Source of the DNA: an uncultured Collinsella sp.
GTDB taxonomy: Bacteria > Actinomycetota > Coriobacteriia > Coriobacteriales > Coriobacteriaceae
Direction: 5' to 3'
NCBI GenBank assembly: GCA_958405195.1
Contig: CATYDM010000036.1
Coordinates: 1 to 20,823 of the forward strand
DNA: 20,823 nt
Below are positions 15,351 to 20,823 of this stretch, in pieces. The translations under genes were made by a program, and so were the position numbers. Numbering within the stretch: position 1 is the stretch's first letter; the number at the start of each line of letters is the position of its first letter. A model generated the notes under the pieces. It did no database searches, was not told the origin of the DNA, and saw nothing but the letters and a program-made list of their open reading frames with translations.

Positions 15351-15515
15351 GGCGGTGCCACGGCCCTCTCGCACGTCAACGATGCCGGTTTTTGGATGTG
15401 CTCCTCGTTCCTGGAGATTGACGAGAAGAACACCCTCAAGTCCTGGACCGTTATGGAGACGCTCATCGGCCTTTCGGGCCTCGCCTGCGCCCTGGTGATC
15501 TCGTTCTTCGCCTAG
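15342..15515 (+). pseudogene. C-terminal remnant of a GntP-family sugar-acid permease
   Basis: About 57 residues match the conserved end of GntP gluconate/aldonate permeases: SHVNDAGFW, then TLKSWTVMETLIGLSGL and a final hydrophobic segment ending FFA. The remaining ~390 residues of the usual permease are missing. Homology begins around AICGGATAL at 15342, exactly where the divergent FCD remnant begins on the other strand. The stop is natural. The fragment lies 99 bp upstream of the sugar-acid dehydratase, so an intact ancestor would have been a permease-dehydratase operon. Confidence 0.75.
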
Positions 15516-15526
15516 TCGGGCATCTT

Positions 15527-15549
15527 TTGCCGAGCGCATCGCTCGGCAA
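15527..15549 (+). other. 10-bp hairpin after the permease remnant
   Basis: TTGCCGAGCG and CGCTCGGCAA surround a 3-nt loop, with no T-tract. It is probably an intercistronic stem inherited from the permease-dehydratase operon. Confidence 0.55.
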
Positions 15550-15573
15550 CCACCTACACCAGATTTAATCACC

Positions 15574-15592
15574 AACGATTGGTACAACCGTT
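15574..15592. promoter_or_regulatory. Candidate FCD/GntR-type operator before the dehydratase
   Basis: AACGATTGGTACAACCGTT matches its own reverse complement at 14 of 19 positions and contains a TTGGT-ACAACC core like operators of FadR-type GntR proteins. It lies 23 bp before the dehydratase start. It could be the site of the now-truncated regulator next door (inference). Confidence 0.4.
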
Positions 15593-15614
15593 CAAACCAA
15601 AAGAGGAGAACATC

Positions 15615-17393
15615 ATGGACGAGAAGACCAAGGCACAGATTCAGCAGGAGGCAGCCGACTTGGTTGCCAAGCTGCAGTCGCGTTCCGGCAAGTTTCGCAC
15701 CATCAGCCCCGAGATGGACCCGCTGCGTCTGGGCTCTGGCTGGTCCATCGAGGATCTGGACAAGCCGCAGGTCATTATCGAGTCGACGTTCGGCGACTCG
15801 CACCCGGGTTCTGCCGGCCTGTTTGAGTTGGTCGAGGAGGTCCGTGCCGGCGTTGCCGAGGCTGGCGGTCACGGTGCCCGTTACTTCTGCACCGATATCT
15901 GCGACGGCGAGGCCCAGGGCCACGACGGCATCAACTACTCGCTGCCCAGCCGCGACATGATCGCCAACATGATCGAGATCCACGCCAAGGCCACCCCGTT
16001 CGATGCCGGCGTCTTTGTCGCCAGCTGCGATAAGGGCCTGCCTGCGAACCTCATGGCCATGGGCCGCATCAACATCCCCTCCATCGTCGTTACCGGCGGT
16101 GTCATGGATGCCGGTCCCGATCTGTTGACCCTGGAGCAGCTCGGCGCGATTTCTGCCCGTTACGAGCGCGGCGAGATCTCCCGCGAGGAGCTTGAGTTTG
16201 CCAAGCACAACGCATGCCCCAGCTGCGGCGCCTGCTCGTTTATGGGCACCGCGTCGACCATGCAGGTTACCGCCGAGGCCCTGGGCCTTATGCTCCCCGG
16301 CACGGCCCTGCTGCCCGCTACCAGCTCCGACCTGCGTGAGTTTGCGCGCGAGGCCGGCCGCCAGTCCGTGTGGCTCTCCGAGCACAACCTGTGCCCCCGC
16401 GACATCGTGACCAAGGAGTCCTTCGAGAACCTCATCATGGTCCACGGCGCCATCTCCGGTTCCACCAACTCGCTGCTGCACATCCCCGCGATCGCCCGCG
16501 AGTTTGGCATCGAGATGTCCGCCGACGACTTCGATCGCCTGCACCGTGGCGCCCACTACCTGCTCAACGTCCGTCCCGCAGGCGAGTGGCCGGCGCAGTT
16601 CTTCTACTATGCGGGTGGCGTGCCGCGCATCATGGAGGAGATCAAGTCGATGCTTCACCTCGATGTCATGACCGTCACCGGCAAGACCCTCGGCGAAAAC
16701 CTCGAGGACCTTAAGAACAACGGCTACTACGAGAAGTGCGGCCGCTACTTGGAGAAGTGGAACCTCAAGCGCGAGGACATCATTCGCCCGTTTGACCAGG
16801 CCTTCGGCACCGACGGTTCCATCGCCATCCTCCACGGCAATCTTGCCCCCGAGGGCGCCGTCGTCAAGCACACGGTTGTTCCGCGCGAGATGTTCCAGGC
16901 CACGCTTAAGGCACGTCCGTTCGATTGCGAGGAGGACGCTATCCACGCCGTCCTGACGCACGAGGTCAAGCCCGGCGACGCCGTCATCATTCGCTACGAG
17001 GGCCCCAAGGGCTCCGGCATGCCCGAGATGTTCTACACCACCGAGGCTATCGCCAGCGACCCCGAGCTGGGCGCAAGCATTGCCCTGATCACTGACGGCC
17101 GCTTCTCCGGCGCCTCCAAGGGCCCGGCTATCGGTCATGTTTCGCCCGAGGCTGCCGTGGGCGGCCCGATTGCCCTGATCGAGGAGGGCGACCTTATCCG
17201 GATCAACATCCCCGAGCGCTCGCTGTCTATCGTGGGCATCGCCGGCATGGAGATGGAGCCGGCCGAGGTCGACGCCGTCCTGGCCGAGCGTCGAGCCGCT
17301 TGGAAGCCCAAGGCTAATCGCTATACCTCCGGCACGCTCAAGTTCTTTACCGAGCATGCGGTTTCCGCCATTCAGGGTGGCTACATGGAGTAG
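15615..17393 (+). CDS. IlvD/Edd-family sugar-acid dehydratase
   Basis: A 592-residue Fe-S dehydratase. Family blocks with likely cluster cysteines are CDGEAQGHDGINYSLPSRD (about 108-126), ASCDKGLPANL (near 145) and CPSCGACSFMGTA (near 206). Further blocks are GPKGSGMPEM and TDGRFSGASKGPAIGHVSPEA. The family includes dihydroxy-acid dehydratase, 6-phosphogluconate dehydratase and aldonate dehydratases. The CPSCGAC block and the adjacent GntP and FCD remnants favour dehydration of an aldonic acid (gluconate, galactonate, xylonate or similar) to a 2-keto-3-deoxy acid over a role in branched-chain amino acid synthesis, but the substrate is not certain. ATG 15615 follows AGAGGAG. The gene appears intact although its probable permease and regulator are truncated. 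Confidence 0.85.
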   Translation: MDEKTKAQIQQEAADLVAKLQSRSGKFRTISPEMDPLRLGSGWSIEDLDKPQVIIESTFGDSHPGSAGLFELVEEVRAGVAEAGGHGARYFCTDICDGEAQGHDGINYSLPSRDMIANMIEIHAKATPFDAGVFVASCDKGLPANLMAMGRINIPSIVVTGGVMDAGPDLLTLEQLGAISARYERGEISREELEFAKHNACPSCGACSFMGTASTMQVTAEALGLMLPGTALLPATSSDLREFAREAGRQSVWLSEHNLCPRDIVTKESFENLIMVHGAISGSTNSLLHIPAIAREFGIEMSADDFDRLHRGAHYLLNVRPAGEWPAQFFYYAGGVPRIMEEIKSMLHLDVMTVTGKTLGENLEDLKNNGYYEKCGRYLEKWNLKREDIIRPFDQAFGTDGSIAILHGNLAPEGAVVKHTVVPREMFQATLKARPFDCEEDAIHAVLTHEVKPGDAVIIRYEGPKGSGMPEMFYTTEAIASDPELGASIALITDGRFSGASKGPAIGHVSPEAAVGGPIALIEEGDLIRINIPERSLSIVGIAGMEMEPAEVDAVLAERRAAWKPKANRYTSGTLKFFTEHAVSAIQGGYME

Positions 17394-17433
17394 CGCCCGT
17401 GCGCATCGATTCCCTCTCATAGATGCGTGGCGC

Positions 17434-17469
17434 AAAGAGCCCCGAGTTCATACGAGCTCGGGGCTCTTT
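17434..17469. terminator. Bidirectional terminator after the dehydratase
   Basis: A 13-bp perfect stem, AAAGAGCCCCGAG (17434-17446) with CTCGGGGCTCTTT (17457-17469), with a 10-nt loop. A short T-run ends the 3' arm on each strand. It lies between convergent genes. Confidence 0.8.
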
Positions 17470-17495
17470 CGTCTAGATTGGGGACGCATAGCCGG

Positions 17496-17620
17496 ACGAA
17501 AGCGTGTTGCGTTTGGCGTAAAACCATACGAAAGTGCAATTTGCGTCTTATTTCCGAACGTAAAGCAAACGAAACCCGTTTACGTCTGCTTTAAATCCGT
17601 ACGAAAACGGTTTTCGTCTT
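17496..17620. repeat. Four degenerate ACGAAA...TTTnCGTCT repeats
   Basis: ACGAAA recurs at 17496, 17528, 17569 and 17601 (spacings 32, 41, 32 bp). Each is followed by a TTTGCGT-, TTTACGT- or TTTTCGT-like complement. The last unit is a clean palindrome, CGAAAACGGTTTTCG (17602-17616). No coding potential is evident. The array fills most of the gap between the dehydratase terminator and the ATPase stop; its function is unknown. Confidence 0.5.
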
Positions 17621-17638
17621 GCAGGGCAGTTGCCGTTT

Positions 17639-18730
17639 CTACAGTTCAACTTCCAGTTCGGCTTTGTGCTCGTAGAGGTAGTCGCGCATGTAGGGGATGG
17701 CAAATGAGACCTTGCCGTACGAGGGAGCCTCGATAATCGATTCTCTTAACAGGCGGCTGCGGACGGAGCTCACCTGTTGAGGCGTTTTGTTTAGGGCATC
17801 GGCAACCATGCTGGTCGAGCTCGTTTGCCCCAAAGACGCCATGCTCAGCAGATAAGCGATGCACGTGGGCGGAATGCGCCGCAGCGCGGGCTCAATCACC
17901 ATGGCGCAGAAGCGTTCGCGTGCCGTTGCAATGCCACGCTCGGCTTCTTCTTCTCCAATAATCGCTGTATGTGCACGTCTTGCCAACTGCCATGCGTAGT
18001 ATCCAACGAGTTGGATCATGAAAGGATAGCCTTGCGTTGCCTCGGCAAGTTGGCCGGCAATACCTGGCTGCAACTCCATGTCAGACGCTTCAATGGTTTC
18101 CTCGAGGGAGTACGACACTTCGGTTACTGCCACAGCCTTCAGGTCAAAGGGGAGGGCACGGCGCAAAAACGTAAGTGTCTTTCCGTTGATGATGCTTTCA
18201 ATCATCGAAGGCAGCCCAGCAAAAACAAAGGCGATATCAAGGTCTTCGCCGATAACCTGCTGAATCGCAATGGAGAGCGTTCGGACCTCATCGAGCTCTG
18301 CGTCTTGAACCTCGTCGAGAGTGATGAGCAGGCCGTTTCCATTCTTGGATATTGTCTGTCTCATGGCGTCGCGTAGCGATGGGCCGATTCGCTCAATATC
18401 TATGCTGCCGATGGATATGCCAGCTACGGTGGGCTCAAATCTGGCGTGTTTGGCCTGGAATTTGGGCTGCAGCTGTTCGAGAATGCGCTGGCAAAGTCCC
18501 TCGGTTGCGACCTCTTTTATGACCGTCCAGCCACGGCTTTGCGCCAAACGTGAGCACTCGTCAAGGAGGACCGTCTTGCCCGTTCCACGGACGCCGGCTA
18601 TGCGCATTAGGCGCCCCGGGGCACCAGGCCCGTTGACGAGGCCCTCATTGAATTCTTCGAGCACATCTTCGCGGCCGATAATCGTGGGAGGTGTTTTACC
18701 TGCTGTGGGCTTAAAAGGGTTTGTTTGCAT
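17639..18730 (-). CDS. AAA-type ATP-binding protein with C-terminal winged-helix-like region
   Basis: A 363-residue P-loop ATPase of the AAA_16/archaeal-ATPase type. It has Walker A GVRGTGKT (46-53), hydrophobic Walker B LLITLDEVQDA (134-144), and a C-terminal segment (about 270-350) resembling the winged helix of Orc1/Cdc6-like ATPases. No membrane segment is present. Such proteins are common in Coriobacteriia and bifidobacteria but lack an assigned function, so none is given here. ATG 18730 is preferred over GTG 18739 because AAAGG is spaced 8 nt from the ATG and abuts the GTG. The upstream region consists of 20-bp tandem repeats with promoter-like hexamers. It has no evident link to the pectin genes. 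Confidence 0.75.
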   Translation of the reverse strand: MQTNPFKPTAGKTPPTIIGREDVLEEFNEGLVNGPGAPGRLMRIAGVRGTGKTVLLDECSRLAQSRGWTVIKEVATEGLCQRILEQLQPKFQAKHARFEPTVAGISIGSIDIERIGPSLRDAMRQTISKNGNGLLITLDEVQDAELDEVRTLSIAIQQVIGEDLDIAFVFAGLPSMIESIINGKTLTFLRRALPFDLKAVAVTEVSYSLEETIEASDMELQPGIAGQLAEATQGYPFMIQLVGYYAWQLARRAHTAIIGEEEAERGIATARERFCAMVIEPALRRIPPTCIAYLLSMASLGQTSSTSMVADALNKTPQQVSSVRSRLLRESIIEAPSYGKVSFAIPYMRDYLYEHKAELEVEL

Positions 18731-18750
18731 GTGAGCCACCTTTGCTCAAG

Positions 18751-18823
18751 ATATAGCAAAGTATAGCAAGATATAGCAAAGTATAGCAAGATATAGCAAA
18801 GTATAGTGAGATATAGCAAAGTA
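18751..18823 (-). repeat. 20-bp tandem repeats carrying overlapping promoter motifs
   Basis: Unit ATATAGCAAAGTATAGCAAG repeats at 18751, 18771 and 18791 (the third varies at its end), plus a 13-bp partial copy. On the minus strand each unit contains TATACT (for example 18760-18765). A TTGCTA stands 18 bp upstream of it (18784-18789), forming overlapping sigma-70-like promoters that read into the ATPase gene 20 bp away. Confidence 0.85.
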
Positions 18824-18851
18824 AGCGCTACTCGCGGGTTTTGCGGTGGTG

Positions 18852-19532
18852 CTATTTTCCAAATGCCGCGCGGATAAAGCGCTGGGCGAACAGCTTGTTG
18901 GCGACGTTGATGACATGGCCCAGGAACAGTGCCGAGATGGCGGTCGTGACGCCAAAGCCGCCCAGGTTGTACATAAAGATCAGCGACAACGCGAGCGAGG
19001 CGGCGACATGTGAGCAGTCAAACACGACTTTTACGTCACCAAAGCGGCGTTTAAGCTTTTCGGCAATGACTTGCACCAAGCCGTCGGGCGCGTTGGGGAC
19101 AACGCCCATGTTGACGACGAGACTTACGCCAAATGCGGTGACAGCGAGGGAGAGCAGCATGGTCGCAATCTGTGTGGGGAGTGCCGTGGGATGCAGTGGG
19201 TTGACCGCCATGAAGAGGTCGGTCAAGCCGCCAATCAGCGTTGAGAAGAACAACTCGAGTAGGATGCGCGGCTGGAACTCGCTTCGCAAGATGGCTAATT
19301 GCGCCACGATGTAGGCGACGTAGGTTGCGGTGATCCAAAAGCCGAGCGTCTTGCCAGTGAGCATGGATAGGGTTGTGGCAAAGCACGTGAGCGCGGCGAC
19401 GCCCAGGCCGGATGCCGTCTGGAGACTCATACCGAGTGCCAGTACTGCAACGCCCACAAGATACATCAGCATTCTGATGACGGTATGGCACCAGTCGATG
19501 TTCTCGCCATGCATGATGATGAGCGGTCGCAT
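18852..19532 (-). CDS. YczE/YyaS/YitT-family membrane protein
   Basis: A 226-residue integral membrane protein with about five hydrophobic segments, roughly at 18-37, 43-60, 63-82, 91-110 and 120-143, plus a final one near 185-210. Family features include the GMSLQTASGLG stretch after TM1 and GVVPNAPDGL before the C-terminal region. YczE-type proteins are conserved in Gram-positive bacteria. They are proposed to be transporters or membrane accessory proteins, but no substrate is established. The start at 19532 follows AAAGGACGGG at a slightly long distance; the ATG at 19514 has no better site. A structured leader with a terminator-like stem precedes it, suggesting transcription attenuation. 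No functional tie to the pectin genes is visible. Confidence 0.8.
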   Translation of the reverse strand: MRPLIIMHGENIDWCHTVIRMLMYLVGVAVLALGMSLQTASGLGVAALTCFATTLSMLTGKTLGFWITATYVAYIVAQLAILRSEFQPRILLELFFSTLIGGLTDLFMAVNPLHPTALPTQIATMLLSLAVTAFGVSLVVNMGVVPNAPDGLVQVIAEKLKRRFGDVKVVFDCSHVAASLALSLIFMYNLGGFGVTTAISALFLGHVINVANKLFAQRFIRAAFGK

Positions 19533-19559
19533 GTTGCTACCCGTCCTTTCGGTTGTGTG

Positions 19560-19795
19560 AAAAAGCTGACCCGGGCCGGCAAAAGAGGGTTATCGGAGGC
19601 ACTGCTGCAAAAGCAGAAAAGCCGGCCCCATGGTCAGTCGTCTAGGAAGTGTCTCGCTGTGCCGGAATGGGACTAAAGGTCCAACGAGACGGGAAGAAAG
19701 CAAATGGCATTGCGTGGGCGATAAGATGCCAAGATGGTAGGGTGTGTCTTAGCATCCTATTGCCCCACGCTCAACGAAATCGGTTTCGTTTGAGC
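19560..19795 (-). ncRNA. Structured 5' leader of the YczE-like gene, candidate riboswitch/attenuator
   Basis: Read on the minus strand, four successive stems occur. They are GCTCAAACGAAA...TTTCGTTGAGC (19769-19795); GCGTGGG plus ATAGGATGC with their partners (19712-19770, 16 bp with one wobble and an internal loop); GTCTCG/CGAGAC enclosing GGAC/GTCC (19651-19690); and CTGACC plus GGGCCGGC with their partners (19566-19637). The last is followed by C and TTTTT just before the ribosome binding site. No gene upstream on this strand needs a terminator there, which is why attenuation of the downstream gene is proposed. I recognise no known riboswitch class in it. Confidence 0.5.
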
Positions 19796-19798
19796 CTA

Positions 19799-19826
19799 AG
19801 TATACGCACGGGATTTTATTTGCGAA
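19799..19826 (-). promoter_or_regulatory. Candidate promoter of the YczE-like gene
   Basis: TATACT (19799-19804) and TTCGCA (19821-19826) on the minus strand are separated by 16 bp. Transcription would begin just at the first stem of the leader. Confidence 0.45.
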
Positions 19827-19842
19827 GAGAAAAACAATAAAA

Positions 19843-19858
19843 AGGTGAACGTTCACCT
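19843..19858. promoter_or_regulatory. Operator site 8, perfect 16-bp palindrome
   Basis: AGGTGAACGTTCACCT is the only fully symmetric copy of the motif. It lies upstream of the GntR/FCD regulator gene and close to the YczE promoter, consistent with autoregulation or with the regulator gene belonging to the same regulon. Confidence 0.75.
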
Positions 19859-19881
19859 AATCGCAACAACTCGTTGGCTGT

Positions 19882-19948
19882 AGTTGCGGTGGAATAGTTC
19901 CTGTTTTTGCTGCTGAAGGCCTTGAACAGGAACTATTCCACCGCAACT
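19882..19948 (+). repeat. Dispersed hairpin repeat, copy C (perfect 24-bp arms)
   Basis: Positions 19882-19905 and 19925-19948 are perfectly complementary over 24 bp around a 19-nt loop. The outer part is the same AGTTGCGGTG-AATA sequence as the other copies, but the inner part differs compensatorily on both arms (GTTCCTGTT / AACAGGAAC). It lies between the operator and the GntR start, probably in the 5' UTR. Confidence 0.85.
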
Positions 19949-20020
19949 TATGAGGGGGCGGGGGATGCGATAGTATTGCATGGTGGTATTCGACTAACCG
20001 AGGACTTATCCGAGGGCTTT

Positions 20021-20713
20021 ATGGAACAGCACCAGCATAATCAGAGCCTGCAAGATCAGGCATACAACGCATTGCGCTCCAAGATCATCTATGCCGAGCT
20101 CAAGCCCGGCACGCGCCTTTCGGCGATTGGTCTGGAAAAGGAGACGGGAATCGGGCGCACGCCCATTCGCGAATCCTTTGTGCGCCTGCGTGAGCAGGAG
20201 CTGGTGGAAACGCGTCCCAAAAGCGGCACCTACGTCTCTAAGATCAGCATGGAACGCGCCGAAAACGCCTGCTTTTTGCGCGAGAAGCTCGAGAGAAGCG
20301 TGCTAATTAAATGCTGTTCGGCCGCCTCGCCCGAGCAAAAGCAGCGGCTTGAGCAGATTCTTACCGAGTCCGAGTCGCTCGACCATGGCGAAACGCGCCG
20401 TTTCTTTGACCTGGATAACCTGTTCCATGAGACATGTTTTGAGATTGCCGGTCGTCACATGTTGTGGGATTGGATGAAGAGCATCAACACGCATTTTGAG
20501 CGATATAACTGGTTGCGTATGGTGTCGCAGGATTTGGATTGGGAGCCGATTCGTCGGCAGCATCGCCGGATTCTCGAGGCCATTAAGAGGGGCGATACCG
20601 ACGCGGCGAGCTATCTGGCAGAGACACACCTGCACCTGATGCCCGAAGAGCAAGGTCCGGTTATCGCCTTGCATCCCGACTATTTTGAGCTGTCCAAAGA
20701 CTCGTTCATCTAA
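20021..20713 (+). CDS. GntR-family (FadR/FCD subfamily) transcriptional regulator
   Basis: 230 residues. The N-terminal winged helix (about 9-75) contains LRSKIIYAELKPGTRLS and the recognition helix region GIGRTPIRESFVRL. The FCD domain (about 83-220) keeps the metal-ligand pattern in DLDNLFHE, RRQHRRILEAI and ETHLHL. FCD regulators typically sense sugar acids or other carboxylates. ATG 20021 follows GAGGG at 4 nt; a longer in-frame TTG start at 19907 would lie inside the hairpin repeat and is rejected. Its own upstream region carries the perfect operator shared with the pectin operons, so it is a candidate regulator of that regulon. However, the motif's central CG also resembles LacI-family sites, so the match is not settled. 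Confidence 0.88.
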   Translation: MEQHQHNQSLQDQAYNALRSKIIYAELKPGTRLSAIGLEKETGIGRTPIRESFVRLREQELVETRPKSGTYVSKISMERAENACFLREKLERSVLIKCCSAASPEQKQRLEQILTESESLDHGETRRFFDLDNLFHETCFEIAGRHMLWDWMKSINTHFERYNWLRMVSQDLDWEPIRRQHRRILEAIKRGDTDAASYLAETHLHLMPEEQGPVIALHPDYFELSKDSFI

Positions 20714-20727
20714 TCAATCCCCATATA

Positions 20728-20757
20728 AGTTGCGGTGAAATAGGGACTGTTTTGCGG
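20728..20757 (+). repeat. Dispersed hairpin repeat, copy D (left half only)
   Basis: AGTTGCGGTGAAATAGGGACTGTTTTGC matches copies A and B, but no complementary right arm follows before the window ends. A sequence resembling an insertion-sequence end starts about 20 bp later. Confidence 0.75.
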
Positions 20758-20777
20758 CCTAGGTGGCGCAAAGGGGG

Positions 20778-20823
20778 TGCGGACAGAAAGTTGGACCGTG
20801 AAGCGGTCCGGACTGGAGGTTCG
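20778..20823. mobile_element. Possible end of an IS3-like insertion sequence (partial)
   Basis: TGCGGACAGAAAGTTGGACC resembles IS3-family terminal inverted repeats, which begin with TG and often contain AAAGTTGGAC. A GGACCG/CGGTCC inverted repeat follows. No transposase is within the window, so this is tentative. Confidence 0.35.

Noticed and set aside
15351..15466. N-terminal extension of the FCD fragment as a genuine novel domain
   Set aside because: These codons are the antisense of the conserved GntP C-terminus, so they are better explained by the junction than by a new domain.
15312..17435. Minus-strand open frame of 707 codons opposite the dehydratase
   Set aside because: It overlaps the IlvD/Edd dehydratase, has repetitive Gly/Asp/Val/Leu composition and no plausible family.
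17496..17620. ACGAAA repeats considered as a CRISPR array
   Set aside because: The repeated segments are too short and degenerate, and the spacing is irregular.
18751..18823. Tandem repeats considered as a CRISPR array
   Set aside because: The units are contiguous 20-bp copies with no unique spacers and no cas genes nearby.
19560..19795. Leader considered as a T-box or cobalamin riboswitch
   Set aside because: I could not find the T-box consensus or the conserved cobalamin core by eye; the class is left open.

Overview
The window is high-GC DNA with dense operons, many GTG/TTG alternative starts and strong purine-rich ribosome binding sites. Gene content and codon style suggest a gut Coriobacteriia member, most likely Collinsella or a close relative. 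That is an inference from gene content; no rRNA or marker gene is present.

Layout. Positions 1-291 are a regulatory region with three copies of a palindromic operator. A plus-strand operon (292-7376) follows: a GPH-type sugar symporter, a GH28 polygalacturonase-like enzyme, a serine esterase, a CE8 pectin methylesterase fused to a second esterase, and an SGNH esterase. A second promoter with two operators (7391-7457) drives a GH105 unsaturated uronyl hydrolase, a TIM-barrel isomerase-like protein and possibly a GltD-like flavoprotein. A large FMN/Fe-S/FAD enoate-reductase-like flavoprotein follows (11153-13102). On the minus strand, an SDR dehydrogenase and an RpiB-type isomerase (14814 to 13223) supply the DhuI/DhuD-like steps. 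After a rearrangement scar (remnants of an FCD regulator and a GntP permease, about 14975-15515) comes an intact IlvD/Edd-type sugar-acid dehydratase (15615-17393). The right end holds an AAA ATPase preceded by 20-bp tandem repeats, a YczE-like membrane protein behind a long structured leader, a GntR/FCD regulator and a possible insertion-sequence end.

How it works together (inference). None of the carbohydrate enzymes shows a signal peptide and no pectate lyase is visible. The cell would therefore import methylated, acetylated and partly unsaturated oligogalacturonides, strip their esters in the cytoplasm, and trim them with GH28 and GH105. The unsaturated uronate would be isomerised and reduced toward 2-keto-3-deoxygluconate, and the IlvD-type dehydratase would feed the same kind of product from aldonic acids. 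KDG kinase and aldolase are not in the window.

The transporter operon, the GH105 operon, the isomerase/dehydrogenase pair and the GntR gene all carry the same operator, consensus GGTGAACGTTCACC (eight sites). This marks them as one regulon. The most novel-looking non-coding items are the 5' leader at about 19560-19795, the dispersed hairpin repeat family (four copies), the iterons before the ATPase, and the deletion-like junction near 15345.
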